From Streptomyces sp. SCL15-4 (GTDB lineage Bacteria; Actinomycetota; Actinomycetes; Streptomycetales; Streptomycetaceae), in contig NZ_JAOBTQ010000001.1 in NCBI RefSeq assembly GCF_033366695.1, positions 6,944,001-7,008,000 of the forward strand: a stretch of DNA of 64,000 bases, given 5' to 3'. Position numbers and translations under genes: made by a program. Below are positions 15,912-23,950 of the stretch, in pieces. Within the stretch, counting starts at the first letter, position 1. Each line of letters begins with the position of its first letter. Below the pieces are notes generated by a model. The model was not told the DNA's origin, did no database searches, and saw only the letters and a list, made by a program, of their open reading frames with translations.

Positions 15912-16745
15912 TCACCCGGCGCCCAGCCGGTGGCGCTTGCGCCACGCGACCACCGTGCCCGCCAGGGCCGGTACGGCCACGCAGGCCATCGCGATCAGGA
16001 AGGCGGGTGAGGTCGGCGCCGACGCGCGGGCGCCGGCGACCGCGTAGGCGGCCGTGTTCGGGATCGAGCCGAGGGCCGTGGCCAGCAGGAAGGGCAGCCA
16101 GCCCATGCGGGAGACGGCCGCGCAGTAGTTCGCCGCCCAGAACGGCACGCCGGGGAACATCCGCAGGGCCAGCATGGACCGGAACCCGTGCCGGCTGAGC
16201 TGTCCGTCGGCCGCCTTCAGCCAGCGGCCCCGCAGCAGCGGGCGCAGCGCGTCCTGCCCGAGCGCCCGGCCCAGCCCGAACGACACCCCGGCGCCGAGCA
16301 CCGTGCCCGCGAGCGCCGTCGCCAGCCCCACCTGGGAGCCGAACATCGCGCCCGCGGCCAGGTTCAGCAGGGGACGCGGCACGAACACCACGGTGCACAG
16401 CCCGTAGGCCGCCGCGAACACGAGCGCCGCCGCGGCCCCGCCGAGCTGCGGCGGCCAGCCGTGCGTCAGCAGCCGCTGCGGTTCGCACAGCAGCACTCCC
16501 GCCGCCCCGCCCGCCAGCAGCGCGAGCAGCAGGGACAGCCGGGCGTAGGGGGACAGCAGGAGCCGCGTGCAGCGGACGAGGAACCCGGGGCGCGGCAGCG
16601 CGGGGCCGGCCGGGGCGCCGGGGGAGGCCGGGGCGAGGGCCGGCTGCGGGACGGCGGCCGGGAGAGAGGACGCGGCGGCCGGAGAAGAAGGCGTGGCGGC
16701 CGGGGGAGAGGCCGTGGCGGTGCCAGAGCGGTTGGCAGCGAGCAT
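15912..16745 (-). CDS. TVP38/TMEM64 (VTT domain) membrane protein
   Basis: 277 residues. A disordered Ala/Pro/Ser-rich N-terminus (about 50 residues) is followed by about six membrane segments. The VTT signature covers FVPRPLLNLAAGAMFG, a Gly-rich loop (VLGAGVSFGLGRALG) and FPGVPFWAANY. VTT proteins include DedA-like lipid carriers, some of which are scramblases or undecaprenyl-phosphate flippases. The substrate cannot be assigned here. It lies 43 bases downstream (5' on this strand) of the 147-residue gene and may share its transcript. Confidence 0.85.
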   Translation of the reverse strand: MLAANRSGTATASPPAATPSSPAAASSLPAAVPQPALAPASPGAPAGPALPRPGFLVRCTRLLLSPYARLSLLLALLAGGAAGVLLCEPQRLLTHGWPPQLGGAAAALVFAAAYGLCTVVFVPRPLLNLAAGAMFGSQVGLATALAGTVLGAGVSFGLGRALGQDALRPLLRGRWLKAADGQLSRHGFRSMLALRMFPGVPFWAANYCAAVSRMGWLPFLLATALGSIPNTAAYAVAGARASAPTSPAFLIAMACVAVPALAGTVVAWRKRHRLGAG

Positions 16746-16923
16746 CCGCAGACACTAACCGACGCGCATGTGTGATCGCCGTATGGTCCGAACTCGCCCG
16801 TGCCCACGGGGCGTACGGCCACGATGGCCGGCGCCGCCCGGCACGTGCGGCGATGGACGGCCGAAGCGGTCCGGCGCCGCCCGGCGCGCGGTGACCCGGC
16901 GCCGCGGGACCCACAATGGTCGG

Positions 16924-17769
16924 GTGAACGAATCGATACCCGTCTCCCGCGCCACCGACCACGGCACCGCCCGGCTGATGCCCGACGTCGACCGGGAGCG
17001 GGCCTGGCTGCTCACGGTCGACGGGGCCCCGCAGTCGTACGTGGACCTGGACGACCCGGCGTACCTGGAGTTCGAGTACGCGCGGCGGCTGGGACATGTG
17101 CTGGACACCGTCGCCGAGGCGGGGCGGGCGCTGGACGCGGTGCACCTCGGCGGGGGCGCGCTGACCCTGCCGAGGTATGTCGCCGCCACCCGCCCCGGCT
17201 CCCGGCAGGACGTCGTCGAGGCGGACCGGGGGCTGCTGGAGCTGGTCACCGAGCAGCTGCCGCTGCCGGCCGGCGCCGGCATCGCGCTGCACGCGGCCGA
17301 CGCCCGCGACTGGCTGGAGGCCGCGCCGGACGACCGTGCCGACGTGCTGATCGCCGACGTGTTCGGCGGGTCCCGGGTGCCCGCCCACCTCACCACGCTG
17401 GACTACGTCCGCACGGCCGAGCGGGTCCTGCGGCCGGACGGGGTCTACCTGGCCAACCTCGCCGACGCCGCGCCGTTCGGGTTCCTGCGTTCCCAACTGG
17501 CCACGCTGGCCGCGGTCTTCCAGGAGATCGCGCTGATCGCCGAGCCCGCGGTGCTGCGCGGGCGGCGGTTCGGCAACACGGTGGTCGTGGCCTCCCACCG
17601 GCCCCTCGACACCGCCGCGCTGGCCCGGCGCACCGCGGCGGACGCCTTTCCGGCGCGCGTCGAACACGGAGCGGCGGTGCGGAAGTTCACCGGGTCGGCG
17701 CGACCGGTCGAGGAGGCCGACGCCGTACCGTCACCCGAGCCTCCCGACGGAGCGTTCGGCATCGGCTGA
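16924..17769 (+). CDS. Spermidine synthase-like protein (SAM-fold)
   Basis: 281 residues from GTG 16924. The segment VHLGGGALTLPRYVAA corresponds to the spermidine-synthase nucleotide-binding loop, and VVEADRGLLELV to the acidic ribose-binding strand. DARDWLEAAPDDRADVLIADVFGG follows, where a true spermidine synthase has its active-site Asp. Typical polyamine-binding residues cannot be confirmed by eye. Many actinobacterial members of this family are annotated 'fused MFS/spermidine synthase' without proven activity. It converges with the Pro/Gln-rich protein gene across a hairpin. Confidence 0.75.
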   Translation: MNESIPVSRATDHGTARLMPDVDRERAWLLTVDGAPQSYVDLDDPAYLEFEYARRLGHVLDTVAEAGRALDAVHLGGGALTLPRYVAATRPGSRQDVVEADRGLLELVTEQLPLPAGAGIALHAADARDWLEAAPDDRADVLIADVFGGSRVPAHLTTLDYVRTAERVLRPDGVYLANLADAAPFGFLRSQLATLAAVFQEIALIAEPAVLRGRRFGNTVVVASHRPLDTAALARRTAADAFPARVEHGAAVRKFTGSARPVEEADAVPSPEPPDGAFGIG

Positions 17770-17778
17770 GTCGGGCAC

Positions 17779-17805
17779 GGCACCGGTGTCCGCCGGGCCG
17801 GTGCC
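17779..17805. terminator. Hairpin between convergent genes
   Basis: An 8-bp perfect stem GGCACCGG/CCGGTGCC (17779-17786 with 17798-17805) with an 11-base loop, in the 41-base gap between convergent genes. Confidence 0.6.
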
Positions 17806-17810
17806 CGGGC

Positions 17811-18935
17811 TCACTCCACGGTCGGGTCGCCGTGCAGCCGTACCGTGGCGAGGATCTTGTCGACGGTGGCGTCGGACAGCTCGTCCTTGACGCCCTTCGC
17901 GCCGTACAGCGTCCACGACACGAAACTGCCCGAGGAGTTCTTGAAGGCGAACGTCACCGCCTTGCCGTCGGTGTCGCACGTGTGCTTCTTCGGCACGCCG
18001 GTGACGTACGACGTCGCGACGCTGCCGGTGAGGCCCGACGCGGTGGTGAAGGACTTGGCCTTGCCTATGCGCAGGTACTTCTTGGCGGCCTCCGACTGGT
18101 CGGTGAACCCGCCGAACGCGAAGGTGGCCGAGTCGCCCCGGGCGATGCTCGCGGTGTCCTTGGCGCCGCTCTCGCCCTTCGTGCCGCTGCCCGCCAGCGC
18201 GTGCGTCTCCTTGTAGCCGCCGTCCTCGGAGGTGCAGTAGTCGGGCTTCAGGAACGAGGCCCCGGAGAAGCCGATGAACGCCGAGCCGTCGCCCTTCGCC
18301 TTGTCCTCGAAGAAGGCGAAGACGCCGGGCCGCTGCACCTCCCAGTCCGCGGGCACCTCGAAGGCCGTGCCGTACTTGGGGTTGACCACGACCTTCCAGC
18401 CCGCGACGGTCGGCTTCTCCGTCTCGCCGGAGCGGGGGTTGTCGGTCGAGGCGGGCGACGCGGGCGAGGTGGCGGTCGGCGACGGGCCCGTGGTCCGTCC
18501 GTCCTTGCCGTCGTCCGCCTCGTCGTCCTTCGAACCGCCGAGCACCAGGAAGCCGGTGACGGCCGCGGTGACCACGACGGCCGTGGCCGCGACGACGGCG
18601 ACCAGCTTCGTCCGGCCGCCGCCGCGCGGGGGCTCGGGCATCGGCGCGGAGGGCTGGCCCCACTGCGGCTGCTGACCGTACGGAACGGTCTGCGGCTGCG
18701 GGTACGGGCCGCTCGGGGGCTGCTGTCCGTACGGGGCTTGCGGCGGCTGTCCGTACGGCTGCGGGTACGGGGTGCCCGCGGGCTGCTGTCCGTACGGGCC
18801 CGGCTGCGGGTGCTGCTGGTGTCCGGGCTGCTGGTACGGGTTCGGCTGCTGGTCACCCGGCTGCTGGTACGGGTTCTGCCGCGGATCGTGCCGCGCGTTC
18901 TGCGCGCCCCCTGGCGGCTGCTGATCTGGCCACAT
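17811..18935 (-). CDS. Membrane-anchored Pro/Gln-rich protein
   Basis: 374 residues. The N-terminal 105 residues are a low-complexity cytosolic tail of PYQQPG/PYGQQP repeats. One membrane segment follows (LVAVVAATAVVVTAAVTGFLVL), then a Ser/Thr/Pro linker, and a folded extracellular domain of about 200 residues with two cysteine positions (PDYCTSEDG, KKHTCDTDG) that could form a disulfide. This layout is common in Streptomyces membrane proteins of unknown function. The Pro/Gln tail may be a phase-separating or protein-binding region, but that is inference. Confidence 0.75.
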   Translation of the reverse strand: MWPDQQPPGGAQNARHDPRQNPYQQPGDQQPNPYQQPGHQQHPQPGPYGQQPAGTPYPQPYGQPPQAPYGQQPPSGPYPQPQTVPYGQQPQWGQPSAPMPEPPRGGGRTKLVAVVAATAVVVTAAVTGFLVLGGSKDDEADDGKDGRTTGPSPTATSPASPASTDNPRSGETEKPTVAGWKVVVNPKYGTAFEVPADWEVQRPGVFAFFEDKAKGDGSAFIGFSGASFLKPDYCTSEDGGYKETHALAGSGTKGESGAKDTASIARGDSATFAFGGFTDQSEAAKKYLRIGKAKSFTTASGLTGSVATSYVTGVPKKHTCDTDGKAVTFAFKNSSGSFVSWTLYGAKGVKDELSDATVDKILATVRLHGDPTVE

Positions 18936-18974
18936 GGCCCGTAACCCTAGTGCGATTCTCTGGCCAGGCCCTGC

Positions 18975-18986
18975 TACTCGTGAGTA
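18975..18986. promoter_or_regulatory. Palindrome TACTCGTGAGTA in a divergent intergenic region
   Basis: TACTC-GT-GAGTA is a perfect 5-bp inverted repeat in the 53-base gap between the Pro/Gln-rich protein gene (minus) and the thioesterase gene (plus), 2 bases before the ATG at 18989. It may be an operator for a TetR-type regulator of acyl-CoA metabolism. The regulator is not adjacent. Confidence 0.4.
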
Positions 18987-18988
18987 AC

Positions 18989-19459
18989 ATGACGGTCATG
19001 AGCGCAGACCAGATGCCGATCGGCGAGATGCTCGCCGCCACCGTGCCCATGGCCCGGACCCTGAACCTGGAGTTCCTGGAGACCACTTCCGAGAAGGCCG
19101 TGGTGTCCCTGCCGGACCAGGGCGCGTACCACAACCACGTGGGCGGTCCGCACGCCGGTGCGATGTTCACCCTCGGGGAGTCGGCCAGCGGCGCGATCGT
19201 GCTGGCCGCCTTCGGGGACCAGCTCTCGCGTGCCGTGCCGCTCGCCGTACGGGCCGAGATCGCCTACAAGAAGCTGGCGATGGGCGCCGTCACCGCGACC
19301 GCGACACTGGGCCGCCCGGCCGCCGAGGTCGTCGCCGAACTCGACGCGGGACAGCGCCCCGAGTTCCCCGTGGCGATAGAGATCCGGCGCGCCGACGGCG
19401 CGGTGACCGGCGAGATGAGCGTCCTGTGGACGCTCCGGCCGACCGACCAGGAGAAGTGA
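18989..19459 (+). CDS. Hot-dog fold thioesterase-like protein (DUF4442/PaaI type)
   Basis: 156 residues from ATG 18989; ATG 18998 is an alternative. The core NHVGGPHAGAMFTLGESASG is the hot-dog helix region typical of DUF4442 and PaaI-like thioesterases. The C-terminal strands (VTGEMSVLWTLRP) complete the fold. The family hydrolyses acyl-CoA thioesters, often phenylacetyl-type or short-chain. The usual catalytic Asp/Asn is not obvious, so activity is not assured. It ends before a strong hairpin. Confidence 0.75.
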   Translation: MTVMSADQMPIGEMLAATVPMARTLNLEFLETTSEKAVVSLPDQGAYHNHVGGPHAGAMFTLGESASGAIVLAAFGDQLSRAVPLAVRAEIAYKKLAMGAVTATATLGRPAAEVVAELDAGQRPEFPVAIEIRRADGAVTGEMSVLWTLRPTDQEK

Positions 19460-19480
19460 GCCGCCACCGGCCGGCCGGCA

Positions 19481-19517
19481 CCGCGCCCCGCCCCGTCGAC
19501 ACCGGGGCGGGGCGCGG
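19481..19517. terminator. Bidirectional hairpin terminator
   Basis: A perfect 14-bp GC stem (19481-19494 with 19504-19517) and 9-base loop between the thioesterase gene (plus) and the small cold-shock-like gene (minus). Confidence 0.8.
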
Positions 19518-19532
19518 CCGTTCGGGGCGGGG

Positions 19533-19709
19533 TCACCGGATGGCGATCACGTTGGTGGCCTTCGCGCCGACCACCTCGAAGGCGACCCGCTGACCCTCGC
19601 GGGTCGTCTGTGTCTCCATGCCGGAGAAAGGGCGCCTCTCGCCGTCCTCGCCGGTGATGATGCCCACGCCGTCCGCGTCGTTGTAGACGGCGATCCTTCC
19701 GAGCGGCAT
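19533..19709 (-). CDS. Degenerate cold-shock-like small protein (58 aa)
   Basis: 58 residues from ATG 19709, with GGAGGAG 7 bases upstream. The order GRIAVYNDADGVGIITGEDG, then REGQRVAFEVV and KATNVIAI follows the cold-shock domain. The aromatic nucleic-acid-binding motifs are lost: RNP1 (KGFGFI) is DGVGII and RNP2 (VFVH) is RPFSG. The length is about 10 residues shorter than CspA. It may keep the fold but not strong RNA binding. An alternative is an unrelated small beta-barrel. Confidence 0.6.
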   Translation of the reverse strand: MPLGRIAVYNDADGVGIITGEDGERRPFSGMETQTTREGQRVAFEVVGAKATNVIAIR

Positions 19710-20152
19710 CGTCTGCTCCTCCGTGGGTTGCGGAAATCACTGCTCTCCCCCGGTGAGCGAAGCATCACGCACCGTGCCGGGGCCGAGGAAGGGCACATCG
19801 GTGCGTCGGCCAGGGTTTGACCGGATGTCGGCGCCGGTCGGGTGCGCGTACGGCCGATAACAGAGTCGGGGATTCCGTCCGTCATCCGGCTTTTTCCGCA
19901 CGGCAGTCGACCGACGGATCGGACCCCGTTCGGAGATACCAACGGTAACCATTGTGCGAAGGGCCGACTTCACCGCCGGAGGCATTCCGGATCCTTGTTT
20001 CCGATGAGCCGCCTGTGCAAGGGTGAGCCTCCCCGCGGGAGGGCAAAGGCGGACGCCGACGTCCGGCCGGCCCTTTAGGTATGCACCAAGCACTGTTTTC
20101 CGACAGGACGCCCACGCGCATGCGGTCCTGCGGCTGGAAAGGAAATGTTTCC
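19710..20152. other. Long divergent intergenic region (443 bases)
   Basis: It lies between the cold-shock-like gene (minus) and the sigma-lectin gene (plus). It is less GC-rich than average in 19880-20010, has one short hairpin (CCTCCC facing GGGAGG near 20027-20042), and holds no credible gene. It probably contains both promoters and perhaps a long structured leader on the cold-shock-like side. Confidence 0.5.
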
Positions 20153-21880
20153 GTGCAGCCCCCTCACCCCCCACGCCCGCCCCTGCCCGGTCCCGCCGGC
20201 GAGTCCGACCGCGCCCTCGTCGCCCGGCTCGGCGGCCCGGACGCCGACGGCCGCCACCACGCCGTCGCGCTGTTGCTCGCCCGGCACTGGCCGGCCACCC
20301 GCGACCACGCCGTGGTCTGCCTGGCCGTCGCCGGTCCCACGGCCCAACTGGTCGCCACCGCGGCATTCCATCGGGTGCTCGGCGGTGTGGCGGGCGCCCC
20401 GGGCGCCGGCGCGCTGCGCCCGCGGCTGCTCGTCGCCGTCCGTGAAACCGTCCGCGCCTGGGCCGCGGACGACACGGCCTGCGCCGTCCTGCCGGAATTG
20501 CGCAAAACCACCGGCGGACGCGGACTGCGCGCGGCAAAGCCCGGCCCCTCGGAAAGCAGACAGCTCGCCGCCCGCGCATTCCGGGCCCTTCCCGACGCCG
20601 CGCAATGTCTTCTCTGGCATACCGAGGCCGAGGCCGAACCCATAAACATACCCGCCGGTCTGCTGGGCATCGACACGGTCACCGCGACGACCGCTCTGAA
20701 GCGGGCGCGCGAGCAATTCCGGGCCGGTTGCGTCCGCGCCCACCGAGAACTCGCGCCGACCGGGGAATGCCGCTCCTGCAACCGGCTCCTCGACATCTCC
20801 GTCCGCCGTGGCGGCCTCCTGCCGCCGGACGCGCACCGGCACCTGACGGACTGCCGGCACTGCCGTTACGCCGCCGAACAACTCGGCCACTTCGACGGCG
20901 GCCTGCCCCTGCTGCTCGCCGAGAGCGTGCTCGGCTGGGGCGCCCGCCGCTACCTCGCCTCCCGGCCGGCCCGCACCGGCCGGCAGGAGCGGCCGCCGGC
21001 CCCGGAGTGGCCGGCGCCGGCCCCGCCCCGTGCGCCGAGCGGCCGGCACCGCAAGGCTCTTGCCGTCGGCGTCGGACTGACCTCCCTCGCGCTGCTCGCC
21101 ACCACCCTGGCGGCCCGGACCCGGCCCGATGACAACGGTGTCCCGGGGCCCGGCACCACCTGGGCCGCGCCCGCCGTGGACACCGCTGGACCGGTCGGCA
21201 CCGCAGGACCGGTCGGCACCGCAGGACCGGTCGGCACCGCAGGACCGGTCGGCACCGCAGGACCGGTCGGCACCGGGGCGCGCTCCGCCGCCTCCTCCGG
21301 CGACCGTGCCGAGATCGCCGGCGGCACCTTGCGCGAGCTGGCCTCCGGACGCTGCCTGGACGTGCGCGGGGACCGGGTCGCCGCGGGCGCCGGCGTCCGG
21401 CTCGCACCGTGCTCGGCCGCCGTCTCCCAGCAGTGGACCTACCAGGGCGACGGCCTGCTGCGCAGCGCCGCCGACCCGGCCCTCTGCCTCACCGCCGACC
21501 CCGCCACGAGGACCGTCGCACTGGCCGGCTGCCCGGCGTCGGCCGCGGAGGCGTCCTACGACTTCACGCTCCACGGCGAGATCCTGCTCCGCCGCCATCC
21601 CGGCCTGGCCCTGGCTCCCGGGCCCGGGCTTGGGGTCACGGGCGTGAGCGTCGTGCACCGCGACTACGGGCCCCGGGAGCGGCGGTGGGTGCTGGGGGCG
21701 GACGGAGCGCCGCGCGGCGGCGCCGTGCCGGAGGGGCGGCCGAAGGCGCCGGGCGCCACGGATCGCAGGGCTGAGGAACTGCGCCGCCCGCACGGCGTGC
21801 GGGTCCGCGAGGGAGAGGGCGGGCAGCTCGGCCGAGCCGATGACCAGCCTGGCCGTGCCGGTGACCACCGGCACGCGTGA
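20153..21880 (+). CDS. Transmembrane sigma-factor-like / zinc-finger / ricin-B lectin fusion protein
   Basis: 575 residues from GTG 20153, 7 bases after AAAGGAAA. The N-terminal part (to about 200) resembles ECF sigma region 2 (ESDRALVARLGGPDAD) and region 4 (LPDAAQCLLWHTEAEAE ... LKRAREQFRAG). An anti-sigma-type Cys/His finger follows (C206-x2-C209, then C233-x2-C236). One membrane segment lies at about 301-323, then five GPVGTA repeats (346-375), and a ricin-B lectin domain (about 388-515, QQW motif) that should be outside the cell. The sigma part is divergent, so promoter binding is not assured. The layout suggests a membrane sensor linking a glycan-binding outer domain to a cytosolic sigma-like domain. 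Confidence 0.8.
   Translation: MQPPHPPRPPLPGPAGESDRALVARLGGPDADGRHHAVALLLARHWPATRDHAVVCLAVAGPTAQLVATAAFHRVLGGVAGAPGAGALRPRLLVAVRETVRAWAADDTACAVLPELRKTTGGRGLRAAKPGPSESRQLAARAFRALPDAAQCLLWHTEAEAEPINIPAGLLGIDTVTATTALKRAREQFRAGCVRAHRELAPTGECRSCNRLLDISVRRGGLLPPDAHRHLTDCRHCRYAAEQLGHFDGGLPLLLAESVLGWGARRYLASRPARTGRQERPPAPEWPAPAPPRAPSGRHRKALAVGVGLTSLALLATTLAARTRPDDNGVPGPGTTWAAPAVDTAGPVGTAGPVGTAGPVGTAGPVGTAGPVGTGARSAASSGDRAEIAGGTLRELASGRCLDVRGDRVAAGAGVRLAPCSAAVSQQWTYQGDGLLRSAADPALCLTADPATRTVALAGCPASAAEASYDFTLHGEILLRRHPGLALAPGPGLGVTGVSVVHRDYGPRERRWVLGADGAPRGGAVPEGRPKAPGATDRRAEELRRPHGVRVREGEGGQLGRADDQPGRAGDHRHA
21188..21277 (+). repeat. Five 18-bp tandem repeats coding GPVGTA
   Basis: Five in-frame 18-bp units, nearly identical at the DNA level, encode the linker between the membrane segment and the lectin domain of the sigma-lectin protein. 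The lack of synonymous drift suggests recent amplification. Copy number changes would only change linker length. Confidence 0.9.
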
Positions 21881-21956
21881 TGCCGTAGAGGGACGGATGA
21901 GGACGGCGTACCGGGGAACGCGGACTCCGGCCGTCCCGCCGGCGGCCGGCCGCCGC

Positions 21957-22490
21957 TCAGCGAGTCCAGCCCGTGGCGGTGAGGACGTCCTCGGCGACGG
22001 CGCGCACGGTGCGCCGGTCGGTGGGGACGCGTACCGTCCCCGGCGGAGCCTCCGCTTCCAGTCGCCTCGCGGCGGCCGCGCTGCGGCGCAGGTGGATGTC
22101 GAGCTCGGAGCCGCGTTCCCGCCCGCCGAGACGACGGCGCGCCGTCGCGTCGGTGGCGGTGAGCAGGACGTTGACGAGTCTCGGCGGCGCGGCGGCGGAG
22201 AGGGCCTGCCGGATCAGGTCCGGTTCCAGGATGGCGACGGTGTTGGTGTAGATCAGACGGCGCGTGCCCAGCTCGGCGTAGTTGGCCCACAGGGCGGCGA
22301 GGTTGCGCCGCGTGATGCGCGTGCGGGAGGGGTCGTCCGGTGGCGCGGGGTGGACGTGGTCCAGGAGATCGCCCTCGATGAGACAGTGCGGGACGCCGGC
22401 TTCCCGTAGGAGCACCGACGTCTCCAGGGCCACCGTCGTCTTGCCCACCCCCGAGCGGCCGCCGATCAGCAGTACTTCGATGTCCGTCAT
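21957..22490 (-). CDS. P-loop kinase / AAA family ATPase
   Basis: 177 residues from ATG 22490; the longer upstream frame is not supported. Walker A is GGRSGVGKTT (near residues 9-18). A following segment LIEGDLLDHVHP may be a Walker B-like or substrate-binding strand. The small size and lid-like Arg-rich region (ARRRLGGRERG) match nucleoside/shikimate-type kinases of unknown substrate, a group seen often in Streptomyces. It is convergent with the sigma-lectin gene, 76 bases apart. Confidence 0.75.
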   Translation of the reverse strand: MTDIEVLLIGGRSGVGKTTVALETSVLLREAGVPHCLIEGDLLDHVHPAPPDDPSRTRITRRNLAALWANYAELGTRRLIYTNTVAILEPDLIRQALSAAAPPRLVNVLLTATDATARRRLGGRERGSELDIHLRRSAAAARRLEAEAPPGTVRVPTDRRTVRAVAEDVLTATGWTR

Positions 22491-22569
22491 GCGCCACACC
22501 GTGGCACCGCGCCCGCGACCGGCGCACCGGGGTTTTCTGTGATCGGCGGTGAACACGTGGAAGCCGTGG

Positions 22570-23697
22570 TCACAGCACCTTCCTTCGGATCAGGCCCGAC
22601 AGCACCAGCGCACCCGGCAGCAGCGGCACCCAGTCGGTCAGCACCCGGTAGCCGATGACGGTCGCGGTCGCCGTCGCCGGGGCGGAGCCGAAGGCGACCA
22701 GCGTCCACACCAGCGCCGCGTCGACCGCGAGTCCGCCCGGCGCGGGTACCGCCCCGACGGCCGTGCCCGCCGCCAGACAGGCCAGCACCACCTGCTCCCA
22801 CGGCAGTCCCAGCCCCAGCGAGGCCCCGACACAGGCCAGCGCGCCGGCCTGCACCAACGGCATCGCGACGGCCCCGCCCCACAGCGCCAGCACCCGGCGG
22901 GGCCGGGCGTGCACCGCGCGCGCGTCGGCCACGGCCGTGCGCAGCAGCCCGGTCACCGGCCGCCGCAACGGCCGTACGCATGTCAGCAGCACCCCCGCCA
23001 CCGTCACCGCCCCGCCCACGCCCGCGGCGAGCGGCACCAGCAGCCCGCCGTCCGGGATCAGATCCCCGAGGCGCCGCCGGGCCGGCGACACCGCCAGGAA
23101 CACCACCAGCACCAGCGTCTTCGCGACGGACCTGGCCAGCGAGTACAGGCCGATCGACGCCGTCGCCCGCTCCAGCGGCACACCCTGCCCGCGCAGGAAC
23201 CGCAGGGTGACGGCGTGCGCGCCGAGCCCGCCGGGCAGCGCGTGGTTGGCGGCGCCGGCGGCGAACTGCGACATCAGCAGCAATCGCGGCGGCAGCGGAT
23301 CGGGCAGCGCGCCCTGCCGGATACAGGCGGCGGCCACCCAGGTCAGACAGGTGAACCCGGCCCCGGCCACCAGCCATCCCGGCTCGGCCGCGACCAGCCG
23401 CCGGATTCCCTCGTACAGCACGGGCCGGTTGGCCACGGCCCAGCCGGCGGCGAGCAGCAGCGGAGCCACGCACAGCACCAGCCGCACCCATCGGGACTGC
23501 ACACGCCCCGCCGCCGAACGCGCCGGAACCGCACGTTCCGGCTCGGGGACGGTGGATTCCGGACGGGAGACGGCGGCTTTTGCGACGGAGATGGCGGTTT
23601 CCGTGCCGGAGCCGGTGGCTTCCGTGCCGGGGCCGGTGGTCTCCGGGCAGGTACGCGGAAGCGGCAGTGGGCGGGACCGGGACGGTGGTGGGGACAC
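22570..23697 (-). CDS. Flippase-like membrane protein (UPF0104 / LPG synthase TM type)
   Basis: 375 residues. An N-terminal Pro/Thr-rich tail (about 65 residues) precedes about eight membrane segments. FAAGAANHALPGGLGAHAVTLRFL and the Gly/Pro-rich VGAVPAPGGLAVDAALV motif match the membrane domain of lysylphosphatidylglycerol synthases, used without their catalytic domain in UPF0104 proteins. Such proteins are proposed to flip lipid-linked molecules. The substrate is unknown. Confidence 0.8.
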   Translation of the reverse strand: MSPPPSRSRPLPLPRTCPETTGPGTEATGSGTETAISVAKAAVSRPESTVPEPERAVPARSAAGRVQSRWVRLVLCVAPLLLAAGWAVANRPVLYEGIRRLVAAEPGWLVAGAGFTCLTWVAAACIRQGALPDPLPPRLLLMSQFAAGAANHALPGGLGAHAVTLRFLRGQGVPLERATASIGLYSLARSVAKTLVLVVFLAVSPARRRLGDLIPDGGLLVPLAAGVGGAVTVAGVLLTCVRPLRRPVTGLLRTAVADARAVHARPRRVLALWGGAVAMPLVQAGALACVGASLGLGLPWEQVVLACLAAGTAVGAVPAPGGLAVDAALVWTLVAFGSAPATATATVIGYRVLTDWVPLLPGALVLSGLIRRKVL

Positions 23698-23950
23698 GGG
23701 ACGTCGTCCTTCCGCGGCGGGCCCCTTGCGGGCCTTAAGGGAGCGGGCCGGGCGGAACCGCGTGGAGCCTTCCCCTCCCGCGTGACACGGGGATGACCGG
23801 AAACGTAAGGCGTGCGGGCGGAACGGTGCCGCCGGCCGGGCGGGCAGGCGGCCGTTCGGCGCCGACCAGGTAGCCTTCCCTTGGGGCGCGCTTTACATGC
23901 GGCGCCCGGACAGCAGGACAGCCTGGTCAGCGACAGGGGAGGAACCGGCG

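Noticed and set aside
19710..20152. Possible riboswitch in the long leader of the cold-shock-like gene
   Set aside because: I compared it by eye with c-di-AMP (ydaO) type leaders and found no matching conserved core; only one short hairpin is present.
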